NCBI GenBank assembly: GCA_015065875.1
Contig: SVPK01000007.1
Span: 1-39,903 of the forward strand
DNA: 39,903 nt
Reading direction: 5' to 3'
DNA from: Oscillospiraceae bacterium
GTDB lineage: Bacteria > Bacillota > Clostridia > Oscillospirales > Acutalibacteraceae
Shown here: positions 8,395 through 16,368 of the stretch, piece after piece
Position numbering within the stretch: the stretch's first letter is position 1
How the letters are laid out: every line of letters starts with the position of its first letter
Notes under the pieces: generated by a model
Told to the model about the DNA's origin: nothing
The model's input: the letters and a program-made list of their open reading frames with translations, nothing else
Databases searched by the model: none
Translations under genes and position numbers: made by a program

Positions 8395-9389
8395 TGGGCA
8401 AAATAAAGGGTCAACGAATCAAACTTTTATATTTGGCCGATATCTTTAAAAAATATACCGATGAGGAGCATCCGCTCAATGCATCGGAGCTTATCGAAAA
8501 ACTTGAGGATATGGGTATTCCTGTTGAGCGTAAGGCAATATATGGCGATATCTCGCTTTTGTGCGAATATGGACTTGATATAATCAAAACCCGTGTCCCC
8601 AAACCCGGATTTTATCTTGCGAGCCGCGATTTTGAGGTTCCCGAGATATATCTTTTGGCCGATGCGGTTCAAGCCGCTGATTTTATATCCCATAAAAAGA
8701 GCCGCGAGCTTATAAAAAAGCTTGAGGGAATGCTTTCGGAGAATGAGGCAGGGGAGATAAGCCGCAGGGTTTATATCGATAACCGAGCCAAATGCGAGAA
8801 CGAGGAGATTTTTTATAGCATCGATGCCGCTTCGCGCGCGATATCCGATTCTAAAAAGCTATCCTTTAAATACTGTAAGCGAAGCCTTAAAAACGGCAAA
8901 ATGGAGACAAGCGAAAAACAGATGAAGGTTAGCCCCTATGCGCTTGTTTGGGCAGATGACCATTATTATCTTATCTGCAATTACGAAAAATACGATAACT
9001 TAATGCATCTGCGACTCGATAGAATGAAAAAAGCGGTAATTTCGGATGATGCCGCGCGCGATTTTAGAGAGGTTAGCGAGTATAAAACCGGATTTGATGT
9101 TGCCGATTATGCGAGCAAAGCCTTTAGTATGTTTGGCGGCGAGCAGGGCAGTATAACTCTGCGTTGCGAAAACGATAAGCTTGAGCAGGTTATTGACCGA
9201 TTTGGCGATAAAATTTCAATCCGCGAATCTGATGATAAAAGCTTTTTGTTTGAGGCTAAAGCGCTTATAAGCGAGGGCCTTGTTAACTGGATAATGCAGT
9301 TTGGCGATTCAATAAGTGTTGTAAAACCGGAGTCGCTTCGCGAGGCAATAAAAGAAAAATGCGAAAAAATTTATGCTAATTATAAATAA
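8394..9389 (+). CDS. WYL-domain transcriptional regulator
   Basis: A DNA-binding regulator of the WYL family, whose sensory domain is thought to bind nucleic acid or nucleotide ligands. An N-terminal winged helix-turn-helix covers about residues 5-70 (NASELIEKLEDMG followed by RKAIYGDISLL). The WYL core is at about 140-230, with SPYALVWADDHYYLICNY and HLRLDRMKKA; the WYL triad reads YYL. A C-terminal extension of the WCX type follows. At 331 aa it is full length. It starts in a TAATG overlap with rnmV, so it is translationally coupled. Target genes are unknown. PafC-like regulators of DNA-damage responses share this layout, but nothing here shows that role. Confidence 0.88.
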   Translation: MGKIKGQRIKLLYLADIFKKYTDEEHPLNASELIEKLEDMGIPVERKAIYGDISLLCEYGLDIIKTRVPKPGFYLASRDFEVPEIYLLADAVQAADFISHKKSRELIKKLEGMLSENEAGEISRRVYIDNRAKCENEEIFYSIDAASRAISDSKKLSFKYCKRSLKNGKMETSEKQMKVSPYALVWADDHYYLICNYEKYDNLMHLRLDRMKKAVISDDAARDFREVSEYKTGFDVADYASKAFSMFGGEQGSITLRCENDKLEQVIDRFGDKISIRESDDKSFLFEAKALISEGLVNWIMQFGDSISVVKPESLREAIKEKCEKIYANYK

Positions 9390-9392
9390 TGC

Positions 9393-9421
9393 TTGCTTTT
9401 CTTAAAATGCTGTGATATAAT
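9393..9421 (+). promoter_or_regulatory. sigma-A promoter of rpsB-tsf
   Basis: TTGCTT (9393-9398) and a perfect TATAAT (9416-9421) are separated by 17 bp. Transcription should start near 9427, giving a leader of about 120 nt before rpsB. Confidence 0.75.
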
Positions 9422-9426
9422 CGTTA

Positions 9427-9545
9427 GGCTGCCGAAATGTGCCCGGCAGCAAAAATAACACACATTTTGCGAACGGTGCAGGGTGCCGCAATGCGCGGTT
9501 AAACCGGCAAAAAATCGCAAAATGGAGGAAAAACCTTGGAGGTAA
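9427..9545 (+). promoter_or_regulatory. structured 5' leader of rpsB, probable S2-type autoregulatory RNA
   Basis: The leader holds a 7-bp hairpin (9428-9434 with 9444-9450). Its loop AAATGTG (9435-9441) is complementary to CACATTT (9461-9467), which would make a pseudoknot. A 10-bp stem, CATTTTGCGA (9463-9472) with TCGCAAAATG (9515-9524), shares bases with that pseudoknot, so the two exclude each other. The second stem ends right at the ribosome binding site region (GGAGG at 9524-9528 and again at 9538-9542). Ribosomal protein S2 is known to repress rpsB through its leader in other bacteria, so autoregulation is the natural inference; I cannot confirm the fold. Confidence 0.55.
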
Positions 9546-9550
9546 TAAAA

Positions 9551-10297
9551 ATGGCAGTAGTATCTATGAAACAGCTGCTCGAGGCCGGTGTTCATTTCGG
9601 ACATCAAACTCGTCGCTGGAACCCGAAAATGGCTGAGTACATTTTCACCGAAAGAAACGGTATCTACATTATCGACCTGCAGAAGACCGTTAAGAAGCTC
9701 AACGAAGCATATCTCTTCGCTCGCGACATTTCCGCAGAAGGCAAGGATATTCTCTTCGTTGGAACCAAGAAGCAGGCTCAGGATTCCGTTAAGGAAGAAG
9801 CTATCCACTGCGAGATGCCCTATGTTAACGCTCGTTGGCTCGGTGGTATGCTTACCAACTTCCGTACCATTCGTCGCAGAATCAATCGTTTAACCCAGCT
9901 TCGCAATATGCGCGATGATGGAACCTTCGAGCTCCTTCCCAAGAAGGAAGTTATTAAGCTCAACCTCGAGATTGAAAAGCTCGAGAAGTTCCTCGGCGGC
10001 ATTGAAAATATGCAGAAGCTCCCGGGCGCTATGTTTATAGTTGACCCCCGCAAGGAAAGAATCGCTGTTCAGGAAGCAAAGAAGCTTGGTATTCCGATTA
10101 TTGCTATCGTTGATACCAACTGCGACCCTGATGAAATCGATGCCGTTATCCCCGGTAACGATGATGCTATCCGTGCAGTTAAGCTCATCGCAGAAACCAT
10201 TGCAAATGCAGTTATCGAAGGCCGTCAGGGCGCTCAGGGAACTGCAGCAGAGGAAACCGAAGAAGTTGCTGAAGAGGCAACCGGCGATGCAGAATAA
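9551..10297 (+). CDS. rpsB: 30S ribosomal protein S2
   Basis: An essential component of the small ribosomal subunit. The start [20 protein letters not shown] is the textbook S2 N-terminus, and [11 protein letters not shown] and [13 protein letters not shown] are the conserved core motifs. The ORF track begins at a TTG at 9536, but that codon is part of the GGAGGT ribosome binding site. The ATG at 9551 is correctly spaced from it and gives 248 aa. The protein ends in an acidic tail rich in Glu. tsf follows after 19 bp in the usual rpsB-tsf operon. Confidence 0.98.
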   Translation: MAVVSMKQLLEAGVHFGHQTRRWNPKMAEYIFTERNGIYIIDLQKTVKKLNEAYLFARDISAEGKDILFVGTKKQAQDSVKEEAIHCEMPYVNARWLGGMLTNFRTIRRRINRLTQLRNMRDDGTFELLPKKEVIKLNLEIEKLEKFLGGIENMQKLPGAMFIVDPRKERIAVQEAKKLGIPIIAIVDTNCDPDEIDAVIPGNDDAIRAVKLIAETIANAVIEGRQGAQGTAAEETEEVAEEATGDAE

Positions 10298-10316
10298 TTA
10301 ATAGGGGGAAATAAAA

Positions 10317-11228
10317 ATGGCTTTTACCGCTAAAGACGTTCAGGCATTACGTGAAAAAACCGGTTGCGGAATGATGGATTGCAAAAAGGCTCTCGTTGAG
10401 ACCGATGGCAACATCGATGCCGCTATCGATTATTTAAGAGAAAAGGGCTTGGCCCAGGCTGCTAAAAAGGCAGACCGTATTGCCGCAGAAGGAACCGTTT
10501 ATGCCGCAGTTATCGATGGCGTAGGCGTTGTTGTTGAGATAAACGCAGAGACCGACTTCGTTTCTAACAGCGATGGATTCAAGGCTCTTGCTGCTCGCGT
10601 TGCAGGTGTTGTTGCAAAGCAGGCTCCCGCTGATATGGAAGCTCTTCTTGCTTGCTCCGAAGATGGCCAGACCGTTGAGGAAATGGTTCAGGAGCTCTTC
10701 CTTGCAGTTCGTGAGAACATCAAGATTCGTCGTTTTGAGCGCTATGAGGGCGCAGTTGTTACCTATGTTCACGCAGGCGGAAAAATCGGTGTTATGGTTA
10801 AGTTCGATACCGATGTTGCTGCTGATAATGCAGAGTTTGTTGCTATGGGTAAGAATGTTGCAATGCAGATTGCAGCTATGAATCCCTCTTACCTCGATAT
10901 CGAGTCTGTTCCTGCAGAGGTTCTCGCTCGCGAGAAGGAGATTCTCGTTGCTCAAATGAAGGAAGACCCCAAAATGGCAGGTAAGCCCGATGCAGTTCTC
11001 GGCAAAATCGTTGAGGGCAAAATCGGCAAGTACTATAAGGAAAACTGCCTTGTTGAGCAGCAGTATGTTATCGATGGTGACCTCACCGTTGGTAAGTATG
11101 TTGAGAATACTGCAAAGGCTCTCGGCGCCGCCGTTAAGGTTGCTGCCTATGTTCGCTTTGAAAAGGGCGAGGGCATTGAGAAGCGCCAGGATAACTTCGC
11201 TGATGAAGTTGCAGGTATGATTAAATAA
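10317..11228 (+). CDS. tsf: elongation factor Ts
   Basis: The guanine-nucleotide exchange factor that recycles EF-Tu from GDP to GTP. The N-terminal UBA-like domain (residues 1-50, with LREKTGCGMMDCKKAL) is canonical. The core motif ETDFVSNSDGF near residue 79 contacts EF-Tu. The length of 303 aa is typical of Bacillota. AGGGGGAAAT precedes the ATG, 19 bp after rpsB. A strong terminator follows, so the operon closes here instead of reading into pyrH as it does in many relatives. Confidence 0.98.
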   Translation: MAFTAKDVQALREKTGCGMMDCKKALVETDGNIDAAIDYLREKGLAQAAKKADRIAAEGTVYAAVIDGVGVVVEINAETDFVSNSDGFKALAARVAGVVAKQAPADMEALLACSEDGQTVEEMVQELFLAVRENIKIRRFERYEGAVVTYVHAGGKIGVMVKFDTDVAADNAEFVAMGKNVAMQIAAMNPSYLDIESVPAEVLAREKEILVAQMKEDPKMAGKPDAVLGKIVEGKIGKYYKENCLVEQQYVIDGDLTVGKYVENTAKALGAAVKVAAYVRFEKGEGIEKRQDNFADEVAGMIK

Positions 11229-11241
11229 TCATAAAACAGTT

Positions 11242-11271
11242 AAACACCCGTGGGTTCCACGGGTGTTTTTT
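11242..11271 (+). terminator. intrinsic terminator of rpsB-tsf
   Basis: An 11-bp perfect stem, AACACCCGTGG with CCACGGGTGTT, has a 3-nt loop and is followed by a T-run. Confidence 0.93.
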
Positions 11272-11272
11272 A

Positions 11273-11301
11273 TTGACTTTATTTTGCCGGAGTCATATAA
11301 T
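11273..11301 (+). promoter_or_regulatory. sigma-A promoter of the PHP gene cluster
   Basis: TTGACT (11273-11278) and a perfect TATAAT (11296-11301) are separated by 17 bp, just after the tsf terminator. The expected start near 11307 gives a short leader to the first PHP gene, with an AAAGGGGG ribosome binding site. Confidence 0.85.
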
Positions 11302-11324
11302 CAAAGCGTAAAGGGGGCAGCACT

Positions 11325-12242
11325 ATGAAACAGTATCTTTTTAATCCCGAAAATAAATTTTATAAAGCCAATATGCATAGCCACTCCAAAGATTCCGACG
11401 GTGTCTTCACCCCTGCGGAACTTAAAGAACACTATATGGCAGAGGGCTATCAAATAATCGCTTATAGCGACCACCGAACCATGATTCCGCATACCGAGCT
11501 TTCGGACGATAATTTTCTTGCCATTACAGCAAGCGAGTTCAACTGTGGAAACCCTGCATATTCCTGGCCTTCCAACCCAACCTATCATCTTAATTTTTAT
11601 GCCAAAAATGAAAATGCCACCGAGTTTATTCCTTTTGTTCGCGAATATACTGTCGAGAATATAAACAAGGTAATCCGAGAGGCAAAGGAAGCAGGTTTTT
11701 TGTGCCAGTATAATCATCCTCGCTGGTCAATGCAGACCCCCGAGGACTATCTGGATCTCGAAAATCTTTGGGGTTTTGAAATTTTCAATTCCGGCAGCGA
11801 AGAACTGAATATGAACGGCAATGCGGATTATGAATACGGTCTTTATTGTCGCTATGGCAAGAGCAAAAACGTTGCCGTAACGGCGGGCGACGATAACCAC
11901 GGCACGGTAGGACGTTTTATGGGCTTTACCATGATAAATGCACCCTCCTTGAAATACGCGGACGTTTTAGATGCGCTCGAAAAGGGCGACTGCTATGCCT
12001 CAACGGGTCCCATTATCGAGGAACTTTATATAGAGGACGGATATTTGAATATAAAGTGCAGTCCTGTTACCCGTATCGCGGTTATGACCGATACCCGCGC
12101 AAGCAACCGCGCATATTCAGAGGACGGCAAGGATTCGCTAACCTCCGCCCGAATACCGCTCAATATAAAAACCAAATATATTCGTGTTATCTTGGTGGAT
12201 TCATATAACCGCCGCGCCTGGACCCGCGCGTATGATATGTAA
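11325..12242 (+). CDS. PHP-domain metal-dependent hydrolase, paralogue 1 of 3
   Basis: A PHP-superfamily protein, a fold that binds two or three metal ions and hydrolyses phosphoesters or related bonds. The expected ligands are all visible: HSH with SDG near residue 18, YSDH near 47, the Glu in TASEF near 69, NHPRW near 127, and DDNH near 188. At 305 aa it is a free-standing PHP protein without a polymerase domain or signal peptide, so it is probably cytosolic. CehA/McbA-like metallohydrolases and small PHP nucleotide phosphatases are candidate relatives; the substrate cannot be predicted. Two paralogues follow in the same direction, 12 bp and 2 bp apart, so the three are probably co-transcribed. 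Confidence 0.85.
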   Translation: MKQYLFNPENKFYKANMHSHSKDSDGVFTPAELKEHYMAEGYQIIAYSDHRTMIPHTELSDDNFLAITASEFNCGNPAYSWPSNPTYHLNFYAKNENATEFIPFVREYTVENINKVIREAKEAGFLCQYNHPRWSMQTPEDYLDLENLWGFEIFNSGSEELNMNGNADYEYGLYCRYGKSKNVAVTAGDDNHGTVGRFMGFTMINAPSLKYADVLDALEKGDCYASTGPIIEELYIEDGYLNIKCSPVTRIAVMTDTRASNRAYSEDGKDSLTSARIPLNIKTKYIRVILVDSYNRRAWTRAYDM

Positions 12243-12254
12243 GGAGTGTGGCTT

Positions 12255-13172
12255 ATGAGAAAGTATTTGTTTAATCCCAATTATAATTTTTATAAAGCCA
12301 ACATGCACTGCCACACCGTTTTATCAGACGGAAAGCGCACGCCCGAGGAGATAAAGGCAGACTATATGCAAAAGGGCTACCAAATCGTTGCCTATACCGA
12401 CCATCGCGTTGTAATTCCGCATAACGACCTCGCCGAGGAAAATTTTCTCCCCATAACCGCGAGTGAGTTTGATTGCAACGAGCCCGACGTTGTGTGGCCT
12501 GCAACCCGCACTTATCATCTTAATTTCTATGCAAAGGATAAAAACAAGTCCGAATTCATCCCCTTTACCCGAGTTCATTCGGTCGAGGGAATAAATAAGG
12601 TTATCGCCGATGCAAAAGCGGCTGGATTTTTGGCGCAGTATAATCATCCTCGCTGGAACAGCCATAAGCCTAAGGACTTTTTGGGGCTTTTGGGTCTTGA
12701 TTCCTTCGAGATGTATAACCACGGCTGCGAGATTGGCGAAACCTTTGATGGTGAGGCAGATTATGAATACGAGCTTTTTGTACGCACAGGCAAGCATTGC
12801 GCCGTAACCGCTAGCGACGATAATCATAGAGAGTGCGAACAGTTTGGCGGTTTTACCATGTTCAGTGCTCCCGCGCTTGAATACGATGCAATTATAAATG
12901 CCCTTGAAAAGGGGGACTGTTATGCTTCAACAGGACCCGTTATAAATGAACTTTACGTTGAAGACGGAGTCCTCCATATCGAGTGCTCGCCCGTATATAA
13001 GGTTTGTGTTTTCTCCGATAGTCGCAACTATGATTGCAAGCTGAATACTACCCGTGAGGACGGAATCGTAAGCGCTGATTTGAAGGTAGATTTCCCGCAT
13101 AAATACCTGCGCGTAATAATCGAGGACGTACATGGCAAAAGGGCGTGGACCCGCGCATATTTTGAGGTTTGA
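12255..13172 (+). CDS. PHP-domain metal-dependent hydrolase, paralogue 2 of 3
   Basis: The second tandem copy. It aligns with its neighbours end to end, starting YLFNPNYNFYKANMHCHT and ending RAWTRAY. The metal-binding motifs HCH/SDG, YTDH, TASEF, NHPRW and DDNH are intact, so it should be active. The ORF track starts at a GTG at 12246, but AAGGAGTG overlaps that codon. The ATG at 12255 sits 9 nt after that site and gives the same N-terminus as the other two copies (305 aa). The middle of the protein (NHGCEIGETFDGEAD) differs from paralogue 1, so substrates may have diverged. Confidence 0.85.
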   Translation: MRKYLFNPNYNFYKANMHCHTVLSDGKRTPEEIKADYMQKGYQIVAYTDHRVVIPHNDLAEENFLPITASEFDCNEPDVVWPATRTYHLNFYAKDKNKSEFIPFTRVHSVEGINKVIADAKAAGFLAQYNHPRWNSHKPKDFLGLLGLDSFEMYNHGCEIGETFDGEADYEYELFVRTGKHCAVTASDDNHRECEQFGGFTMFSAPALEYDAIINALEKGDCYASTGPVINELYVEDGVLHIECSPVYKVCVFSDSRNYDCKLNTTREDGIVSADLKVDFPHKYLRVIIEDVHGKRAWTRAYFEV

Positions 13173-13174
13173 TT

Positions 13175-14086
13175 ATGAGAAAGTATTTATTTAGTCCCGA
13201 AAACGAATTTTATAAGGCAAATCTCCATTGTCATACAACCTTTTCGGATGGTTGCTATACTCCTGCCGAGATAAAGGAGCGTTACAAGGAAAAAGGTTAT
13301 AGCGTTGTGGCCTTTTCCGACCATGATAAGGTTGTTCCGCATCCCGAGCTTATGGATGAAAGCTTCATTCCGCTAACGGCGGGCGAATATAGCCTTAACG
13401 ACCGCTCCGATAAGGTTTATCCTTGGTATACAATTCATACATACCACCTGAATTTTATATCAAAAACCATTGATGCAACCGGCTTTGATAATTGGGATAA
13501 GGATTTATACGGGGTAGAGGATACCAACCGCATTATCGCCGCCGCAAAGGAAAAAGGTTTTATCTGCCAATATAACCATCCGCGTTGGTCAATGCAGACT
13601 CCAAAGGATTTTATAGATCTGGATGTTTTTGCGTTCGAGGTTTATAATACCGCCGCCGAGGCCGACCTTTTCTGCGGCGATGGCGAATATGAATATGAGG
13701 TTTTCTGCCGTGCGGGCGGAAAATGCGGCGTATCCGCAAATGATGATAACCATAAACCCGAGCACATGTTTGGCGGATTTACCATGATAAGCGCCCCCGC
13801 TCTTACCTATGATAATATTATAACCGCGCTTGAGAATGGCGATTTTTATGCCTCTCGCGGCCCGATTATAAAGAATGCCTATATTGAGGATGATGTTCTG
13901 CATATCGAAACCTCGCCCTGTTGCCGAATCGGAGTTTTAAGCGATAACCGTTGTCATGGAGTTGCCGAGGGAGAAAACATCGAGAGCGCCGATATTAAAA
14001 TTGATTTTCCGCATGAATATTTAAGAATTGTTGTTTGCGATGATAAGGGTCGTCGCGCATGGACCTGCGCATATTATGAATTATAA
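13175..14086 (+). CDS. PHP-domain metal-dependent hydrolase, paralogue 3 of 3
   Basis: The third tandem copy, starting 2 bp after paralogue 2 with GAGGTTT as ribosome binding site inside the preceding gene. I take the ATG at 13175 rather than the upstream TTG at 13169, because it gives the shared MRKYLFSPENEFYKAN start (303 aa). The motifs HCH/SDG, FSDH, TAGEY, NHPRW and DDNH are all kept. It is the most divergent copy, with a changed loop (WYTIHTYHLN, then DNWDKDLYGVED) around residues 88-115. That pattern suits an old duplication with functional divergence. A strong two-way terminator follows directly. Confidence 0.85.
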   Translation: MRKYLFSPENEFYKANLHCHTTFSDGCYTPAEIKERYKEKGYSVVAFSDHDKVVPHPELMDESFIPLTAGEYSLNDRSDKVYPWYTIHTYHLNFISKTIDATGFDNWDKDLYGVEDTNRIIAAAKEKGFICQYNHPRWSMQTPKDFIDLDVFAFEVYNTAAEADLFCGDGEYEYEVFCRAGGKCGVSANDDNHKPEHMFGGFTMISAPALTYDNIITALENGDFYASRGPIIKNAYIEDDVLHIETSPCCRIGVLSDNRCHGVAEGENIESADIKIDFPHEYLRIVVCDDKGRRAWTCAYYEL

Positions 14087-14125
14087 AAATAAACCCCTTC
14101 TATGTGGCGAGAAGGGGTTTATTTT
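14086..14125. terminator. bidirectional intrinsic terminator between the PHP cluster and the XRE gene
   Basis: A 16-bp perfect stem, AAAATAAACCCCTTCT with AGAAGGGGTTTATTTT, has an 8-nt loop and A/T tracts on both sides. It lies between convergent genes, and the XRE stop codon (14119-14121 on the minus strand) is inside it, so one hairpin serves both. Confidence 0.93.
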
Positions 14126-14334
14126 ATGGGGGTTTTGTTTTCGGTTCGGTTTAATATGTAATCAACCGAAACCTCATGAAAATCGGCAAGCCTTATGAGT
14201 ATCTCGGTTGGAATATCGAGCTTGCCGCGCTCGTAATCGCTATAAACCCGCTGACTGCAACAAAGAATCCTGCCCATCTCTTTTTGGGTCATATCCCTGT
14301 CCTCGCGCAGGTTACGTATCTTTTCATAGAGCAT
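14119..14334 (-). CDS. small XRE/Cro-type helix-turn-helix regulator
   Basis: A 71-aa DNA-binding protein made of one HTH_3 domain. The HTH is MTQKEMGRILCCSQRVYSDYE, followed by the usual GKLDIPTEILIRLADFHEVSVDYIL. There is no sensor or dimerisation domain. The ORF track starts at a GTG (14343), but that codon lies within the GGTGG ribosome binding site, so the ATG at 14334 is better. It is the only convincing minus-strand gene in the window. It is divergent from the ABC exporter genes, with a palindrome between the two promoters, so it may repress the exporter and itself (inference). Confidence 0.88.
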   Translation of the reverse strand: MLYEKIRNLREDRDMTQKEMGRILCCSQRVYSDYERGKLDIPTEILIRLADFHEVSVDYILNRTENKTPIK

Positions 14335-14367
14335 ATAAACCACCGACCGAAGCGTTTATCCCAATGT

Positions 14368-14373
14368 ATTATA
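14368..14373 (-). promoter_or_regulatory. -10 element of the XRE gene promoter
   Basis: A perfect TATAAT on the minus strand lies 33 bp upstream of the XRE ATG. The region 17-18 bp further upstream shows only a weak -35, as in a promoter that is activated or kept low. Confidence 0.5.
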
Positions 14374-14398
14374 TAGCACAAAAAAATATAATATGGAA

Positions 14399-14418
14399 TT
14401 TAGCGGAAAATCCGCTTA
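14399..14418. promoter_or_regulatory. operator candidate between divergent XRE and ABC promoters
   Basis: The inverted repeat AGCGGA-AAA-TCCGCT (14402-14416) extends imperfectly into flanking TTTA/TAAA. It lies upstream of the exporter -35 and behind the XRE -10, where an XRE dimer could control both promoters. Binding is inferred, not shown. Confidence 0.5.
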
Positions 14419-14436
14419 AAAAATCGCCAGAATTTA

Positions 14437-14465
14437 TTGACAAGCAGTATAGCGAGGAATATAAT
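14437..14465 (+). promoter_or_regulatory. consensus sigma-A promoter of the ABC exporter operon
   Basis: TTGACA (14437-14442) and TATAAT (14460-14465) are both perfect, with a 17-bp spacer. So strong a promoter implies that expression is limited by a repressor or by the leader hairpin that follows. Confidence 0.9.
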
Positions 14466-14494
14466 AATAAAAAATCAGAGGAGTTTTTTATAAC

Positions 14495-14524
14495 AAAAAG
14501 GGTGCGTAAATCGTGCCCTTTTTT
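14495..14524 (+). terminator. leader terminator (attenuator candidate) upstream of the ABC exporter
   Basis: A 12-bp stem, AAAAAGGGTGCG with CGTGCCCTTTTT (two G-U pairs), has a 5-nt loop and a six-T tract. It sits between the exporter promoter and its first gene and has no upstream gene to terminate. A run of Ts at 14484-14489 could pair with the 5' A-run of the stem and compete with it. Confidence 0.6.
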
Positions 14525-14547
14525 GTCCCAAAGGGGGAGGGAAAAGT

Positions 14548-16368
14548 ATGAAGAAAAAGCGCGAAAAACGGCTAAAATTACCGCTTCGCCGCATTGCATC
14601 GGATAATATGTTTGTGCTGCGTATGGTGCATAAATCCGCGCCCGGTCTTATCGCCGTTCGTTTAGGGCTTATAGCATTTAGCGCGGCAACCAACTTCCTT
14701 TCGGGTGCATACCTGCTTCGCTATGCCATAAACGGCATCGAGAGCGGAAAAGAGTTTTTTGAGATGGCCGTTTTTGCCATTGCAATGCTCATTGCGAATG
14801 TTATCGTAGAGGTAACTCATAGCATCGTTAATAACGGTTGGATAAAGATAAAAACCAATAATGCTATTCGCCATGTTCATGAAAAGGTATATAGCAAAGC
14901 GGCTTCGGTTGAGCTAGCCCGATATGAAAACCCCGAATATTATAATATCCTTCAAAAGGCGGTTGATGAATGTCAAATCCGCGTTGGTGCCGTTCTTGAT
15001 ACCGTATCGATGACAACCTGGCGCCTCATAACCTTTTCAGCCAACCTCGGCCTTTTAATCGCCATCGACCCATGGCTTTTGCTATTTATAATCGCGCCGC
15101 TTCTTTTAACCCCCTTAACCGCTCGCGCCAACGAGCTTGGCTATAAGCGAACAATGGATACCAAGGAGGTTAATCGCCGTCGCGACTATTCGCGCAGAGC
15201 CTTTTACCTCGCCGATTATGCCAAGGAAATGCGACTTACCCGTATGCCCGAGCTTTTGCTTTCGCGTTATCGCGAGGCGGGCGATGAAAATATAGGCATA
15301 CTTAAAAAATACGGTAAAAAGGTAACCGCCCTTAACTACATAAGCAGTGAGGTTAGGGAGCTTTTCTCCTGCGCTGCCGCGTTTATTTATGCGATTTATA
15401 AAACAGTGGTTAAGAAAACCATGCGCTATGGCGACTGTATTGTTGTTATCGATTCGGTAGGCCAGGTTGCGTATACCCTTGCCGATTCGGCAAATATATT
15501 GCTCCGTTTTCAAGAAAACGCACTCTATATCGAAAATTTGCGCGAATTTTTAGATTACGAAAGCCTTATAAAGGATGGCGAAAAAGCGCCTAAGGATAGG
15601 GGAGAACTCGTTTTAGAGAATGTATCCTTCCGCTATGATGGCGCCAAAAACTATACCTTAAAAAATATAAATATGCGAATAGGTCCCAATGAAAAAATCG
15701 CAATTGTCGGTCATAACGGAGCGGGTAAAACAACCCTCACCAAGCTTCTGCTTCGGTTCTATGATTGCGAGGGTCGCATAACCTACGGCGGCGATGATAT
15801 TAAAGACCTTCGCATTGCCGATTATAGGGCGGGATTTTCCTCAGTTATGCAGGATTATCATATTTTTGCGCTCTCGGTTCGCGAAAATGTTATGCTTCGC
15901 CCGCTTGTTGAGGGTGATGAAAAAACCGCCGGGGAAGCGCTCAAAAAGAGTGGTATCGCCCCGAAAATCGAGTCGCTCTCGCAGGGCGATAATACAGTTT
16001 TAACCCGCGAATTTGATGAGGATGGCGTTCTGCTTTCGGGCGGAGAGCAACAAAAGCTTGCAATATCTCATGTTTATTCAAAGGAAAACCGTTTTGTTAT
16101 ACTCGATGAGCCCTCAAGCGCGCTCGACCCCATAGCTGAATATGAAATGTATAAAACAATGGATAAGGCTTGTGAAAACTGCGGTATGATTTTCATATCT
16201 CATCGTCTTTCCTCGGCCGTTATGGCTGACCGAATCTATCTGCTCGAGAATGGCGAGGTAGCAGAGGTTGGAACCCATAAGGAGCTTATGGAAAGAAACG
16301 GTCGGTATGCCGAAATGTTCCGCCGTCAGGCCGAGAATTATGCGGAGGTGGAAAACGATGCACGGTAG
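14548..16368 (+). CDS. ABC exporter half-transporter (permease fused to ATPase), subunit 1
   Basis: A type IV ABC exporter half of 606 aa with an N-terminal membrane domain of about six helices (residues 25-320) and a C-terminal ATPase. The ATPase has Walker A GHNGAGKTT (about 391), the Q-loop SSVMQDY, the signature LSGGEQQKLA, Walker B FVILDEPSSALDP and the switch ISHRLS, so both ATP-site halves look functional. It overlaps the next gene, a second half-transporter, by 11 bp; the two probably form a heterodimer. AGGGGGAGGG precedes the ATG. The substrate could be a peptide, drug or lipid; no precursor peptide or modification gene is nearby. Confidence 0.9.
   Translation: MKKKREKRLKLPLRRIASDNMFVLRMVHKSAPGLIAVRLGLIAFSAATNFLSGAYLLRYAINGIESGKEFFEMAVFAIAMLIANVIVEVTHSIVNNGWIKIKTNNAIRHVHEKVYSKAASVELARYENPEYYNILQKAVDECQIRVGAVLDTVSMTTWRLITFSANLGLLIAIDPWLLLFIIAPLLLTPLTARANELGYKRTMDTKEVNRRRDYSRRAFYLADYAKEMRLTRMPELLLSRYREAGDENIGILKKYGKKVTALNYISSEVRELFSCAAAFIYAIYKTVVKKTMRYGDCIVVIDSVGQVAYTLADSANILLRFQENALYIENLREFLDYESLIKDGEKAPKDRGELVLENVSFRYDGAKNYTLKNINMRIGPNEKIAIVGHNGAGKTTLTKLLLRFYDCEGRITYGGDDIKDLRIADYRAGFSSVMQDYHIFALSVRENVMLRPLVEGDEKTAGEALKKSGIAPKIESLSQGDNTVLTREFDEDGVLLSGGEQQKLAISHVYSKENRFVILDEPSSALDPIAEYEMYKTMDKACENCGMIFISHRLSSAVMADRIYLLENGEVAEVGTHKELMERNGRYAEMFRRQAENYAEVENDAR

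Noticed and set aside
14451-14475. AT-rich ataataataa run as a repeat element
   Set aside because: It is short and is explained as the -10 and start region of the exporter promoter.
14208-14606. 132-aa + strand ORF overlapping the XRE gene and the ABC start
   Set aside because: It crosses the divergent promoter region and opposes the real HTH gene. Only its last part, after the GAGGAG site, is kept as a leader-peptide possibility.
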